From: Thalassospira sp. MCCC 1A03138
GTDB taxonomy: Bacteria; Pseudomonadota; Alphaproteobacteria; Rhodospirillales; Thalassospiraceae
Length of the DNA: 64,000 nt
Assembly (NCBI RefSeq): GCF_002115785.1
Contig: NZ_JFJY01000008.1
Location: forward strand, 124,001-188,000
Direction: 5' to 3'
Under the pieces are notes generated by a model. The model was not told the DNA's origin and did no database searches. It saw only the letters and a program-made list of their open reading frames with translations. The translations under genes were made by a program, and so were the position numbers. Shown here one piece after another: positions 54,092 through 63,812 of the stretch; within the stretch, counting starts at the first letter, position 1, and each line of letters begins with the position of its first letter.

Positions 54092-56167
54092 ATGTTCCGG
54101 AATTCAATTTCGCGCCTGATCATTTCCTTGCAGAGCCTTTTGCTGATTGGCTTTGTCAGTGTTACCGGCGTTCTGGCATTTGTCAGCTGGCGTGCATCGG
54201 ACAATGCATCGGAAATTCTAAATGCAACCCGCGCAGATCAGCTGCTGTTTTCCGCTGTCCTTGGCGTCAGGCAGCAGATTTCCAGCACCCAGACCGCGTT
54301 AGTGTCGCAAGACGACCCAACCGCGGCCTTTGCCGAGACACGCGCGATTGCCGACCAGAGTTTTGACACCGCCATGACGGCTCTTGAAGATGTCGAGGTC
54401 GACGGGGTTGATAAATATATTTCCGACCTTCAATCCGCGTGGGCAGAACAGAACCGCCTTGAAGAAAATATTGATGCACTGGCAAAGCGGCCCAAAGACC
54501 AGCGCAGCGTCCCCGAAGTCAAGGAATGGTCAGATTCAGTCCGCAACGTCGTTGACACCATTCTGGGTGTATCGCTTGCGGTTGGAAATGATGTTCGGCT
54601 GCTTGATCCGTTTGTCGGCGAAATGATCCAGGTTCGCCGGGCGGCATGGATGGTACGCGACAAGTTTGGCAGCCAATGTTCGCTTTTGCGTCCGAATGTC
54701 TCGAAAAACGAGCCGTTAAGCCCCGAATCCTTCGCACGTTGGAACCAGCTTAAGGGCGGTTATCAGCTTATGTGGGACGAGATTGATTCCGTCATGGCCC
54801 GCCCGGGCATTCCACAGCGTCTTTTAAATGAAGTAAAAGCAGCTGAAAGCGCGACGGCTTCAGCACAGACGCAGCTCGATGCCCTTTATACCGGTTTGAA
54901 TGGTGGCACGGCACCAGCCATGCCGCCGACCGAATATACAGCCCTTTGCAATGGGCCGTTTGACCAGATTGTTGAAATCGGTCACACCGCCATGAAAGAG
55001 GCCGTGTTAAGTGCGGAAAGCAAAAAAGCATCGGCAAATATCGGGCTTGTGACCGTCAGCATCGGGCTTGTCATCGCCCTTGGGCTTTCGGCGATTGCGA
55101 TTGCATCCGTGCTACGGCGTTTTTCAACCCCGATTGGCCATCTTATGGTCGATGTCGAACGCCTGTCACAGGCTGATTATAAAACCAAGGTCACGGAAAC
55201 CGGCACCCCTGACGAGCTGGGTCGTCTGGCGGAGGCCCTTGAAGAGTTGCGCAAAAATGCGTTGCAGACCGAAGAACTGAGACAGGCACAGCAAAGAGCC
55301 CAGCAGGAGCAAATCGAGAAAGGCAAGAAACTGGCCGAGGCGGTCAGTGCATTCGAACAAGGATCAGCAAGGATCGTGCAGGCCGTTCGCCATGCATCGG
55401 GGGATATGCAGGGCAATGCTGAACAATTGTCCACCATTGCCGAAAACACCGATCAGCGCACACAGGTTGTTGCCAAGGCATCGGGCGAGGCATCGGGCAA
55501 TGTGCAGACCGTTGCCGCCGCGTCCGAAGAACTGAGCGCCTCAATCATCGAAGTCAATCAGCAGATCAATGGATCATCACGCATGGCCAATGATGCAGTT
55601 GACGAAGTTGAACAAACCAATCAATCGTTCTCGGACCTTAAGGAAGCGGCCGAAAAGATTGGCGAGGTTGTCGAGCTTATTCAGAATATCGCATCGCAGA
55701 CCAACCTTCTGGCGTTGAATGCGACGATTGAGGCGGCAAGAGCCGGCGACGCGGGCAAGGGTTTTGCCGTGGTCGCCAACGAGGTCAAAACCCTTGCCAC
55801 CCAGACGCACAAGGCAACCGAGGAAATTTCGGGCCAGATTGGCGGCATGCAAACCGCCGTTGGGCTTTGCATTGAAGCGATTACCGGGATCGGCACCAAA
55901 ATCCACACCATCAACGAGGCGATTTCGGCGATTGCCGCAGCCACCGAAGAACAATCTTCGGCAACGCAGGAAATTGCCCGAAATGTCCAGCATGCCGCGA
56001 CCGGCACATCAGAGGTTTCAGATAACATTGCGTCTGTGACCGAGATGGCCCGCGATACACGGCAAATGTCCGCCGAAGTCCTGAAAGCATCGTCAGAGCT
56101 TTCAAGTCAGGCGGATGCCCTTGGACGGGAGGTTGAAGAATTCCTGTCCCGGGTCAGAGGCATCTAA
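54092..56167 (+). CDS. Methyl-accepting chemotaxis protein
   Basis: A 691-residue chemoreceptor. TM1 is about 8-30 ([19 protein letters not shown]), a periplasmic helical sensor spans about 31-310, TM2 about 312-335, HAMP about 335-390 ([13 protein letters not shown]), and the signalling hairpin about 440-690 with the conserved tip [18 protein letters not shown]. There is no C-terminal CheR-binding pentapeptide. ATG 54092 follows GGGAGAG. Ligand unknown. No che genes in the window. Confidence 0.93.
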   Translation: MFRNSISRLIISLQSLLLIGFVSVTGVLAFVSWRASDNASEILNATRADQLLFSAVLGVRQQISSTQTALVSQDDPTAAFAETRAIADQSFDTAMTALEDVEVDGVDKYISDLQSAWAEQNRLEENIDALAKRPKDQRSVPEVKEWSDSVRNVVDTILGVSLAVGNDVRLLDPFVGEMIQVRRAAWMVRDKFGSQCSLLRPNVSKNEPLSPESFARWNQLKGGYQLMWDEIDSVMARPGIPQRLLNEVKAAESATASAQTQLDALYTGLNGGTAPAMPPTEYTALCNGPFDQIVEIGHTAMKEAVLSAESKKASANIGLVTVSIGLVIALGLSAIAIASVLRRFSTPIGHLMVDVERLSQADYKTKVTETGTPDELGRLAEALEELRKNALQTEELRQAQQRAQQEQIEKGKKLAEAVSAFEQGSARIVQAVRHASGDMQGNAEQLSTIAENTDQRTQVVAKASGEASGNVQTVAAASEELSASIIEVNQQINGSSRMANDAVDEVEQTNQSFSDLKEAAEKIGEVVELIQNIASQTNLLALNATIEAARAGDAGKGFAVVANEVKTLATQTHKATEEISGQIGGMQTAVGLCIEAITGIGTKIHTINEAISAIAAATEEQSSATQEIARNVQHAATGTSEVSDNIASVTEMARDTRQMSAEVLKASSELSSQADALGREVEEFLSRVRGI

Positions 56168-56204
56168 TTGATCCGATGCCTCCAAGCAACGTCAGATAGA
56201 AAAA

Positions 56205-56239
56205 CCGGGCAGCGGCCTTATGCACGCTGCCCGATTTTT
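56205..56239 (+). terminator. Intrinsic terminator after the chemoreceptor
   Basis: A perfect 9-bp stem (56206-56214 with 56225-56233, 10-nt loop) followed by a T-run. Confidence 0.85.
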
Positions 56240-56530
56240 TGGTGACGAAAGCAGCTATGCTCCCTCGAAAATCATTTCGCGAACGCGGCATCAAAACGAA
56301 TAGCAAAGCCCGATCAGTAGTTTGCCATTGATGCGCTGCAACGGGCATCAGCCGCTATTTCATAGCCTATATCAAAAGAGCTAAACACCGCAGTTTTATT
56401 GACTTTGAGCGTATTTTTTGCTATACAATCTTTATCGCCACACAACGTGTAGGTGACGTAAATAGCCGCCGGAATCACGGCGACGCGGTCCGGGTCACTG
56501 CTGCAGGGCGACCACCGGGCTAGAGCGTAA
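56240..56530. other. AT-richer segment without a convincing gene
   Basis: This 290-bp stretch looks less GC-rich than its surroundings. The minus strand has a frame with spaced Cys (YTLCGDKDCIAKNTLKVN, ADARCSASM) but its start would lie inside the MFS terminator and it has no ribosome site. It may be a remnant of a small exported protein. Confidence 0.35.
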
Positions 56531-56558
56531 AATGGAGCCGCCATCAAGATGGCGGCTC
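56531..56558 (-). terminator. Terminator of the MFS gene
   Basis: A perfect 10-bp stem (56535-56544 with 56549-56558, loop CAAG) followed by TTTT on the minus strand. Confidence 0.8.
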
Positions 56559-56572
56559 TGCGCTGTTTGGGG

Positions 56573-57742
56573 TTAGGTTCCCGGTGCCGGTGTGGCCCGG
56601 CGCATCATCAAAAGCAGTACCGAAATCCCCGCCGAAAGCAAAACCAGAACCGGCAGGGCCCAGTTCCCGATCATCACCAGAAGCGACGTCCCCGCCGACG
56701 GGCCAACAATGGCCCCCAGCGTATAGCTTTGCGAGACGATCACCAGAACGCCGATCTGATATCCCTGCCCCCGGCCACTGGCCGCGATCAGGACGGCAGC
56801 GGTATAAAGCCCCGCCACCGCAATCCCCAATGCGAACTGAATGACAGCGGCAAAGATGCCATATCCGGCAAGCGCCATCGGCACCGCCCCCGCCAGAAGC
56901 AACCCGAAGCACAGCCATGCCAGTTTGATCGGGCCGCTTTTATCGGAAACATAGCCGACAAGCGGCTGGCAGATCGTACAGCCAAACACAAATATTGCCG
57001 CCATCCAGAGGCCGGCATCGGCAAGCCCGGTGTCGCGTTGCGATTGCAACGGCAGGACCGACAAAAAGCAGATTTCGACAAACCCTGCGACAAAGGCAAT
57101 CAGCACCAGATCCCAATGATCGATCCAGCGCCGGAAAGCTGCCCCGGCCCCCTTTTGGGTCGATGCCATTTCAATGCGCGGCATGGCAAAGGCACAGAAA
57201 AGCGGAATGATGGCCGCCGCAAGGGCGATGCCCGACATGACGAATGCGTCATCCCCAAACCAGCCAATCAGGATCGGCCCCAGAACTATGCCAAGCCCCA
57301 TCAGGGTTTCATGAAAACCAACCACCCGGCCAACTTTATGGCGCGGAGCCAGTTGCACGATCAAGCCGTCACACACCACCCACCGCAGGATCAGCCCCAC
57401 CCCGGCAAACAGGGTTGCCGGCAGGACAAGGGCCGATTGCGGCGCAAACATCACCACGACAATCAGTATGAAGAATGACAGGCCGCTGATCAGAAGCGGG
57501 ATGAAAGGATGGGTTTTGCGCAAAACCGCCGCCACAAAGAACCCGCCGATCAGATCGGCAATCCAGTAAAGCGACAGCATCATGCCGCCATGCCGTTCCC
57601 CCAGCCCGGCATTGGTCAGTGCCAGGGGTAAAAGCGTATCGATCACGCCGATCTGGATGATCTGCGAAACAAAGGACGCCAGATTAATCAGCGCCAGCGG
57701 TATGGCAATTTTCGGCGGAATGGATGGCATGTGCAAAGGCAT
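56573..57742 (-). CDS. MFS transporter
   Basis: A 389-residue, 12-helix major facilitator similar in layout to the YcaD-type group (LPLALTNAGLGERHGGMM, RWVVCDGLIVQLAPRHKVGRV, FHETLMGLGIVLGP). Substrate unknown. No neighbouring regulator. Confidence 0.85.
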   Translation of the reverse strand: MPLHMPSIPPKIAIPLALINLASFVSQIIQIGVIDTLLPLALTNAGLGERHGGMMLSLYWIADLIGGFFVAAVLRKTHPFIPLLISGLSFFILIVVVMFAPQSALVLPATLFAGVGLILRWVVCDGLIVQLAPRHKVGRVVGFHETLMGLGIVLGPILIGWFGDDAFVMSGIALAAAIIPLFCAFAMPRIEMASTQKGAGAAFRRWIDHWDLVLIAFVAGFVEICFLSVLPLQSQRDTGLADAGLWMAAIFVFGCTICQPLVGYVSDKSGPIKLAWLCFGLLLAGAVPMALAGYGIFAAVIQFALGIAVAGLYTAAVLIAASGRGQGYQIGVLVIVSQSYTLGAIVGPSAGTSLLVMIGNWALPVLVLLSAGISVLLLMMRRATPAPGT

Positions 57743-58001
57743 AAAAGGCCCTCCTTGCGATGGATTACACCGTTTCGAGGACCTGTGCGGGTGTTTGCAG
57801 CAGGCCGGATATCAGGGATGCAGGCTTTGACACGCACCACGTGCGAACCCGGATCAATCATCGGGTTCTTCCTGCGACCGACACCCTAAACCGGGACGAT
57901 CATTCGATCAATCCAAACAGCGATAAAGTCGGTTCCAGCTTGTCATTAAGCCCTATCGTCGCTAGGTATTTCACAAGGCTATATTTTTTATGGAATGCTT
58001 G

Positions 58002-58997
58002 ATGTCCCCGGCTTTGACGATCCGCCCCTATTCCGAAGGTGCCCTGACACAGGCCGCGGCCAAGTTGCGCGCGGGCGAGCTTGTCGCGTTTCCGACCGAA
58101 ACGGTTTACGGGCTGGGTGCGGATGCCACCAATGACGATGCGGTTGCGGGCATTTTTGCCGCCAAGCAACGGCCAAGCTTCAACCCGCTGATCAGCCATT
58201 TCCCTGATCGCGATGCCGCCGCCAGACATGCGATTTTTGATGCGCGTGCCGATAAACTTGCAGCGGCATTCTGGCCCGGTGCGCTGACGCTTGTTTTGCC
58301 CAAACGTGATGACAGCACGGTTTCGCACCTGACCACCGCCGGACTGCCAAGCATCGCGGTGCGTGTCCCCGCACATGACATGGCACGCGCATTATTACGT
58401 GCGGTCGGTCGACCGATTGCAGCACCTTCGGCCAACCGATCCGGGCGGATCAGCCCGACGACGGCGGCCCATGTGGCAGCATCCCTTGGCAATGCGATTG
58501 GCATGATCTTGGATGGCGGGCCGTGCGGGGTTGGCCTTGAAAGCACGGTGATTGATCTTACCACCGATCAGGTGGTGATGCTGCGCCCCGGCGGGATTAC
58601 GCGTGATCAGGTGGCGCAAGTTCTGGGATGCGACGTCGTGATGGCCGAAACGGACGACAATGCGCCTAAAAGCCCCGGCATGCTGACCAGCCATTATGCA
58701 CCCGGCCTTCCGGTGCGGCTGAATGCCGATGCGCCGGATCAGAAGAAATACGGCCATGAAATATTGCTGGCCTTTGGCGATTGCGTGACCAAGGGGTTTG
58801 ACAAGGTCCTGTGGCTTTCGAAAACCGGTGATGACCGCGAAGCCGCCGCCAACCTGTTTGCCAAACTGCACGAAGCCGATCAGCCGCGCTTTGACGGGAT
58901 CGCGATTGCGCCGATCCCCGATACCGGTCTTGGGCTTGCGATCAATGACCGGATGAAACGCGCCAGCGCGCCCCGCGCCCTTCATCCGACCCCGTAA
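58002..58997 (+). CDS. L-threonylcarbamoyladenylate synthase (Sua5/TsaC type)
   Basis: A 331-residue Sua5-type enzyme that makes threonylcarbamoyl-AMP for the t6A modification of tRNA. YrdC-like domain about 5-205 with LVAFPTETVYGLGADA, KQRPSFNPLI, RVPAHD, PIAAPSANRSGRISP; a linker SPGMLTSHYAPG and a C-terminal Sua5 domain follow. ATG 58002 has GGA at 7 nt; ATG 57990 is also open. Confidence 0.93.
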   Translation: MSPALTIRPYSEGALTQAAAKLRAGELVAFPTETVYGLGADATNDDAVAGIFAAKQRPSFNPLISHFPDRDAAARHAIFDARADKLAAAFWPGALTLVLPKRDDSTVSHLTTAGLPSIAVRVPAHDMARALLRAVGRPIAAPSANRSGRISPTTAAHVAASLGNAIGMILDGGPCGVGLESTVIDLTTDQVVMLRPGGITRDQVAQVLGCDVVMAETDDNAPKSPGMLTSHYAPGLPVRLNADAPDQKKYGHEILLAFGDCVTKGFDKVLWLSKTGDDREAAANLFAKLHEADQPRFDGIAIAPIPDTGLGLAINDRMKRASAPRALHPTP

Positions 58998-59031
58998 TTC
59001 TTCCAACGTCATCCGAGCGGAAAACAGCCCC

Positions 59032-60447
59032 ATGCACATCCTGCCCGCCAGCGCGATCAAGGAACTTCAGGATGCCCTTGGCCCGAAAGGCTGGAGCATG
59101 GAGTCCGATATTCTGGCCACGCACAATGCCGAGGCCCGCGGCAAGTTTGCCGGTGATGCGGGCATGGTACTTTATCCGGCCAATACCGACGAAGTCGCCA
59201 AATGTGTCGCGATCTGTGCAACGCATGGCATTGCGATTGTGCCCCAGGGCGGCAATACCGGGCGATGCGGCGGCGCGGTTGCCAATGCGGCCGAGGTGAT
59301 CCTGAACCTGAAGCGGATGAACCGGATCATCGAAATCGATGCCCGCGATTTCACTGCAACGGTCGAGGCCGGTGCGATCCTGCAAACCTTGCAGGATGCG
59401 GCAGGCGACCGTGACCTTCTTTTCCCCCTAAGCCTTGGGTCGGAGGGTTCCTGCCAGATTGGCGGCAATCTTGCGACCAATGCGGGCGGGCTGAACGTCA
59501 TTCGTTATGGCAATGCGCGCGATCTGGTTCTGGGGCTTGAAGTCGTTCTGCCCGATGGCAGCGTGTGGAACGGCCTGTCGTCCCTGCGCAAGGACAATAC
59601 CGGTTATGATCTGCGCGATCTGTTTGTCGGGTCCGAAGGCACCCTTGGCATTATCACCAAGGCAACGCTGAAACTGTTTCCCAAGCCGCGCCATGTCGCG
59701 ACCGCGTGGGTGGCTGTCCCCAGCCCCGATGCCGCCCTTGATCTTCTGGCGCTTGCACGGCGTGAAAGCGGTGATGCGATTGCCGCGTTCGAGCTGTTGT
59801 GCGGCTTTGCCCATGATATGGCAGTCGCCCATTTGCCGGGGCTATCCGCCCCGCTTGCCGCCCCCTCGGACTGGTATGTGATGATCGAACTGACCTCGTC
59901 GCGGCCCAAGGATGACCTGAACGAGGTTCTAAGCGACCTTCTCGAAAGCGCCCTTGAGGCAGGCCTTGCCAGCGATGCGACATTGGCACAGTCCGAGGCC
60001 CAGCGCGCCAATCTTTGGGCGATCCGCGAAGGCATCCCCGAGGCACAGGGGTTTGAAGGCGGCAGCATCAAGCATGATGTTTCGGTTCCGGTTTCCAGGG
60101 TGCCGGAATTGCTGACACGCGGCATGGCCGCAGCCGGTGATTTCATTCCGGGCATTCGCCCCTGCCCGTTTGGCCATGTCGGCGATGGCAATATCCATTT
60201 CAACTTCACCCAGCCGGTCGAGATGGAAAAACAGGCGTTTCTCGATTGCTGGGAAACGTTAAACCGCCTGATCCATGACATTGTTGCCGATCTTGGCGGA
60301 TCGATCAGTGCCGAACATGGCATTGGCAAGCTGAAGCTTGATGAACTGGCCCGCTATGCCAGCCCGGAAAAGATGAAATTATTGCGCGTGGTCAAGGATG
60401 CGATTGATCCAGATGGTATGCTCAACCCCGGCAAGATCGTGAAATAG
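59032..60447 (+). CDS. FAD-binding D-2-hydroxyacid dehydrogenase (D2HGDH/GlcD-like)
   Basis: A 471-residue flavoenzyme of the VAO family. FAD domain: IVPQGGNTGRCGGAV, LGSEGSCQIGGNLATNAGG, GSEGTLGIITKATLKL. C-terminal metal motif PFGHVGDGNIHFNF and ISAEHGIGKLKLDEL are those of D-2-hydroxyglutarate and D-lactate dehydrogenases. It oxidises a D-2-hydroxyacid; D-2-hydroxyglutarate is the best guess. Followed after 38 nt by the DUF4336 gene. Confidence 0.9.
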   Translation: MHILPASAIKELQDALGPKGWSMESDILATHNAEARGKFAGDAGMVLYPANTDEVAKCVAICATHGIAIVPQGGNTGRCGGAVANAAEVILNLKRMNRIIEIDARDFTATVEAGAILQTLQDAAGDRDLLFPLSLGSEGSCQIGGNLATNAGGLNVIRYGNARDLVLGLEVVLPDGSVWNGLSSLRKDNTGYDLRDLFVGSEGTLGIITKATLKLFPKPRHVATAWVAVPSPDAALDLLALARRESGDAIAAFELLCGFAHDMAVAHLPGLSAPLAAPSDWYVMIELTSSRPKDDLNEVLSDLLESALEAGLASDATLAQSEAQRANLWAIREGIPEAQGFEGGSIKHDVSVPVSRVPELLTRGMAAAGDFIPGIRPCPFGHVGDGNIHFNFTQPVEMEKQAFLDCWETLNRLIHDIVADLGGSISAEHGIGKLKLDELARYASPEKMKLLRVVKDAIDPDGMLNPGKIVK

Positions 60448-60485
60448 CCCCAAAAGCCAGCGACCCCATCCCAAAAAGGTCCGCG

Positions 60486-61235
60486 ATGTTTTCGATTGAT
60501 ACCTATGATCCGCTAAACGTTCCCAAGGCCGTCGGGGACGATATCTGGATCGTGGATGGCCCGGTGATCGGGTTTCAGTATCTCGGCATGAAACTGCCGT
60601 TTCCGACCCGGATGACGATCATCCGGCTGGCGTCAGGCAAGCTGTTTATCCATTCACCGATCCGTTTGACGGCGAGGCTCAAGGCCCGTGTTGATGCACT
60701 GGGCGAAGTTGCCTGCCTGATTGCACCCAACACCATTCATTATGCCGGAGTGCCGGAATGGCAGGCGGCCTATCCGGCAGCGCAAAGTTTCTGTGCGCCC
60801 GGTGTGATCAAACGCGCGAAATCGGTCGGCATGACGGTATCGTTTGATGCCGAACTTGCCGATACTGCCGAACCGGAATGGGCGGATGAAATCAAACAGG
60901 TGATGGTGCGCGGCGGTTATTTGTCCGAGGCGGTATTTTACCACCCGAAATCAAACACCCTGATCCTGACCGACCTGATCGAGAATTTCGAATCCCACAA
61001 GATCAAAAGCCCGATCTGGCGGTGGCTGGTCCGGATATTTGGCTCGATGGATCCGGATGGCTGCGCGCCGCGCGATATGCGCATGACCTTTGCCGGACAC
61101 AGGGAAAGTCTTCGCAAGGCGGTAAATCAGATGATCGACTGGGCACCGGAACGGGTGATTATCGCGCATGGCCGCTGGTACGATCACAACGGCACCGCCG
61201 AGCTTAAACGCGCATTCCGCTGGGTCATGAAATAA
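60486..61235 (+). CDS. DUF4336 domain-containing protein
   Basis: A 249-residue protein of the DUF4336 family, which resembles metallo-beta-lactamases. Patterns are DDIWIVDGPVIGFQYLGMK, LIAPNTIHYAGVPEWQAAYP, DLIENFESHK and VIIAHGRWYDHNG; several metal-binding His of true lactamases are missing. Probably co-transcribed with the dehydrogenase. Function unknown. Confidence 0.85.
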   Translation: MFSIDTYDPLNVPKAVGDDIWIVDGPVIGFQYLGMKLPFPTRMTIIRLASGKLFIHSPIRLTARLKARVDALGEVACLIAPNTIHYAGVPEWQAAYPAAQSFCAPGVIKRAKSVGMTVSFDAELADTAEPEWADEIKQVMVRGGYLSEAVFYHPKSNTLILTDLIENFESHKIKSPIWRWLVRIFGSMDPDGCAPRDMRMTFAGHRESLRKAVNQMIDWAPERVIIAHGRWYDHNGTAELKRAFRWVMK

Positions 61236-61266
61236 GGGGCGCGCCGATCATGGCACGCCCCCTTTC
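61236..61266 (+). terminator. Terminator after DUF4336
   Basis: A stem of 9 of 10 pairs (61236-61245 with 61252-61261) followed by a short T-run, between convergent genes. Confidence 0.7.
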
Positions 61267-61287
61267 TATCGTCAGATACGAAAGAAA

Positions 61288-62142
61288 TTATTCTTTCGGG
61301 CCGGACCAGCTATTGAGCGCGTCAAGCTTGTCCTGACGGCGGGCTTCGGGGGATTTTTTCCAGTCATTGCCGAATGCCGCGGATTCCCATGACCCATAGG
61401 TCGGGTTCGGCAGCATGAACCAGCGTTCACCCCAATAGGTCGCGTATTTGTCCATGACTTCAAGGCGTTCGTCGATGGAGCCGTCAATATCGTCGGTGAA
61501 ATCGCCGAAGTTATCGCCAAACATCATGATGACACGGAAATCAGCCGCAACGGCCGCACGGCGGGTGGCCTTGGCGGAACCCCATTCTTCCTTTTCACCG
61601 CGCACCATCACATGGTCCGCATCGGCGTAAGGGAAACCGTATTCCTGGAGGTTTTTGATGGTCGCGGCTTCTTCGGCAGCCTTGCGGTTGGTGACATAGA
61701 AGACTTCAACGCCCTTGTCAGCCGCGGCCTTGGTCAGTTCCAGCGCGCCCGGCGTCGGGGTTGAAATCGCATCTTCGACAAATGCCGCCCAGGTTTTGGA
61801 GCTGTAAGACGTATTGGCCGTCACAACCCATGACTGATAGGCCGAGTTATCGAGCACGGTTTCATCAACATCAAGGATGATCGCCGGCGGCTTGGCGGAA
61901 TAATTGCCATCCTGTTCAAGGGCCGCGGTCCAGCCATGATCCCCAATCGCGGCATCGAGAAGACGCTGCGCACCGGCATAAACCGAAAGGGCGGTGGTTT
62001 TGTATTCGACCGAGGTCTGATACCAAAGCGACGCGTTCAGACCGTCATTCTGTGCCGGTTCCTGTGCCTGTGCGCCAAACGCGCCAAAGGCCGAACCCGC
62101 CAGAAGAACGGCAACGCCAAATGATTTCGTCGTCAATTTCAT
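61288..62142 (-). CDS. Exported class C-like acid phosphatase (e(P4) 5'-nucleotidase family)
   Basis: A 284-residue HAD-fold phosphatase. Signal peptide MKLTTKSFGVAVLLAGSAFG, cleavage probably after AQA; no lipobox Cys, unlike Haemophilus e(P4). The class C motif ILDVDETVLDNSAY and the second Asp set in MMFGDNFGDF are intact, with VTNRKA (motif II). It should act on phosphomonoesters or nucleotides in the periplasm. ATG 62142 follows GGGAGA. Confidence 0.9.
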   Translation of the reverse strand: MKLTTKSFGVAVLLAGSAFGAFGAQAQEPAQNDGLNASLWYQTSVEYKTTALSVYAGAQRLLDAAIGDHGWTAALEQDGNYSAKPPAIILDVDETVLDNSAYQSWVVTANTSYSSKTWAAFVEDAISTPTPGALELTKAAADKGVEVFYVTNRKAAEEAATIKNLQEYGFPYADADHVMVRGEKEEWGSAKATRRAAVAADFRVIMMFGDNFGDFTDDIDGSIDERLEVMDKYATYWGERWFMLPNPTYGSWESAAFGNDWKKSPEARRQDKLDALNSWSGPKE

Positions 62143-62255
62143 CTTTGTATTCTCCCTGTTTGGTTCCCGATCCGGCCTGCACACACCCGATACGCAAAAT
62201 AGCGGGCTGACCAGCCGGACAGGATTGCAAGAGCATGCCACCGCACCGCACCAAA

Positions 62256-62294
62256 GAAAAAGCCTTTTTCTGCATCGGGGCGGAAAAAGGCTTT
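62256..62294 (-). terminator. Terminator after acylphosphatase
   Basis: A perfect 12-bp stem (62259-62270 with 62283-62294, 12-nt loop) with T residues on the minus strand separates acyP from the acid phosphatase gene. Confidence 0.75.
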
Positions 62295-62334
62295 GAACGC
62301 GATTGGATAAAGGCGCCAATCCGGCGGCCCGCAG

Positions 62335-62649
62335 TCAGACAGTCGGGCGTTTTTCAAAAGTGGTGAACCCGTCTTCAAGCCCGGGTTCCTCATGCACGCG
62401 GGTGACATTGGCATGCGTCGGGCCGTCATGACAGGCGGCAATCATGGATTGCACCCCGGCCACCGGGCCACAAAACAGAGCTTCGACCGTGCCATCCACA
62501 CGGTTGCGCACCCAGCCGGTCAGATCACGCTTGCGCGCTTCCTCGACCGTCCAGGCGCGATACCACACGCCCTGCACCCGGCCTTCAATCCGGGCATGAA
62601 CGGAAATGTTTCCGGTGCCGGTTTGCGGGTCGGGTTCGGTGGTGGTCAT
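62335..62649 (-). CDS. acyP: Acylphosphatase
   Basis: A 104-residue acylphosphatase that hydrolyses carboxyl-phosphate bonds. Catalytic Arg in ARIEGRVQGVWYRAW and Asn in LTGWVRNRVDGTVEAL are intact. ATG 62649 follows AAAGGA; the longer in-frame start at 62790 is rejected. The N-terminus is about 12 residues longer than usual. Confidence 0.94.
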   Translation of the reverse strand: MTTTEPDPQTGTGNISVHARIEGRVQGVWYRAWTVEEARKRDLTGWVRNRVDGTVEALFCGPVAGVQSMIAACHDGPTHANVTRVHEEPGLEDGFTTFEKRPTV

Positions 62650-62686
62650 GACAACATCCTTTGATGTGATGTTTACTTCGCGACTT

Positions 62687-63070
62687 TTATTTCGCGCCGG
62701 GGATATTGGCGTGCAGATGGGCGGTGTCCTGAAACTTCTGTTTCTGTTCGGCGCTTGCCGGAGCCTGATGATTGTCTTTCCATTCATCATAGGTCATGCC
62801 GTAAACGACTTCTCGCGCACCATCATAATCCATCGGAACGCTGCGTTCACGTGCCGCTGCCAGATACCATTTGGCAAGGCAGTTTCGGCAGAAACCCGCA
62901 AGGTTCATCAGATCGATATTCTGCACATCCTTGCGGTCCTGAAGATGCTGCACAAGCCCGCGAAAGGCTGCGGCTTCAAGTTCCAGCTTGGTCTGCGGAT
63001 CAAGATTTGCCGCAGGGCCATTGGCAAGGGATGCTTCGGTCGACATTTCCGAACCGGCGCAATCAGACAT
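62687..63070 (-). CDS. DUF1244 domain-containing protein
   Basis: A 127-residue protein of the DUF1244 family (FRGLVQHLQDRKDVQNIDLM, LAGFCRNCLAKWYLAAA, GMTYDEWKDNHQ), common in alphaproteobacteria. The Cys-Arg-Asn-Cys pair is conserved in the family. It overlaps the HAD gene by 8 nt. Start ATG 63070; ATG 63049 also possible. Function unknown. Confidence 0.88.
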   Translation of the reverse strand: MSDCAGSEMSTEASLANGPAANLDPQTKLELEAAAFRGLVQHLQDRKDVQNIDLMNLAGFCRNCLAKWYLAAARERSVPMDYDGAREVVYGMTYDEWKDNHQAPASAEQKQKFQDTAHLHANIPGAK

Positions 63071-63812
63071 TTTCCATACTCCCGACCGTGCCATAGGCAG
63101 GCAGGTCCTCTTCAAGTTTCTCGATGCTTTCGGGCACCTCGGCGATGCTTTCGACCGTGACGAAATGATCATTATCGATTTCCGTCTGATCGACCATTTC
63201 GTGGACCCATGTGATTTCATAGGGAATGTGGATCGCAGACCCGCCGCACGCAAGGACGGGCAGGATGTCGGACTTTAACGAGTTGCCGATCATCACCGCC
63301 TCGGATGGCTCCACACCATAGCGGCCAAAGATATTGCGATAGGTCAGCGGGTCCTTTTCCGACACGATCTCGACCCCGGCAAACAGGCTTTCGAGGCCGG
63401 AACGCTCGATTTTAAGCTGCTGGGCGATCAAATCGCCCTTGGTGATCAGGACAACCTTGCGATCCGGATGGGCGGCATAATGGCGCAAAACATCCTCGGC
63501 CCCTTCAATAAGGCGGGTCGGCGCGCGCAGCATCGATTTGCCGATTTCGGCCAGTTCATGAATTTCGGCCGCACTTATTTTCTTGTCGGAAAGTTCGATC
63601 GCGGTTTCGATCATCGACAGGGTAAAGCCCGTGATGCCGTATCCATAGATCGAAAGATTGGCCAGTTCCGCCTGATAGAGCCGATCATTCACCGTATCGG
63701 CATCGCCATAATGCGAAAGCATTTCGCGCAGGCGGATATGGGCGTCACGAAACAGCGGTTCGTTGTGCCACAGCGTATCGTCGCCATCAAAGGCAATCAG
63801 TTTATAGGTCAT
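63063..63812 (-). CDS. HAD family hydrolase
   Basis: A 249-residue HAD phosphatase. Motif I LIAFDGDDTLWHNE (Asp nucleophile and acid), motif II VVLITKGDL, Lys in FAGVEIVSEKDPLTY, and motif IV MIGNSLKSDILPVL with Asp. A helical cap lies between. ATG 63812 follows GAGGG; an upstream start at 63866 is rejected. First gene of a HAD-DUF1244-acyP operon. Confidence 0.92.
   Translation of the reverse strand: MTYKLIAFDGDDTLWHNEPLFRDAHIRLREMLSHYGDADTVNDRLYQAELANLSIYGYGITGFTLSMIETAIELSDKKISAAEIHELAEIGKSMLRAPTRLIEGAEDVLRHYAAHPDRKVVLITKGDLIAQQLKIERSGLESLFAGVEIVSEKDPLTYRNIFGRYGVEPSEAVMIGNSLKSDILPVLACGGSAIHIPYEITWVHEMVDQTEIDNDHFVTVESIAEVPESIEKLEEDLPAYGTVGSMENV

Noticed and set aside
57900-57945. Minus-strand C-terminus PTLSLFGLIE resembling the end of the GNAT at 49353 (PTLSLFDFG)
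   Set aside because: Only six residues match and no upstream GNAT remnant is seen, so it is probably chance.
60985-61000. tRNA T-loop-like TTCGAATCC
   Set aside because: It lies inside the DUF4336 gene with no cloverleaf around it.
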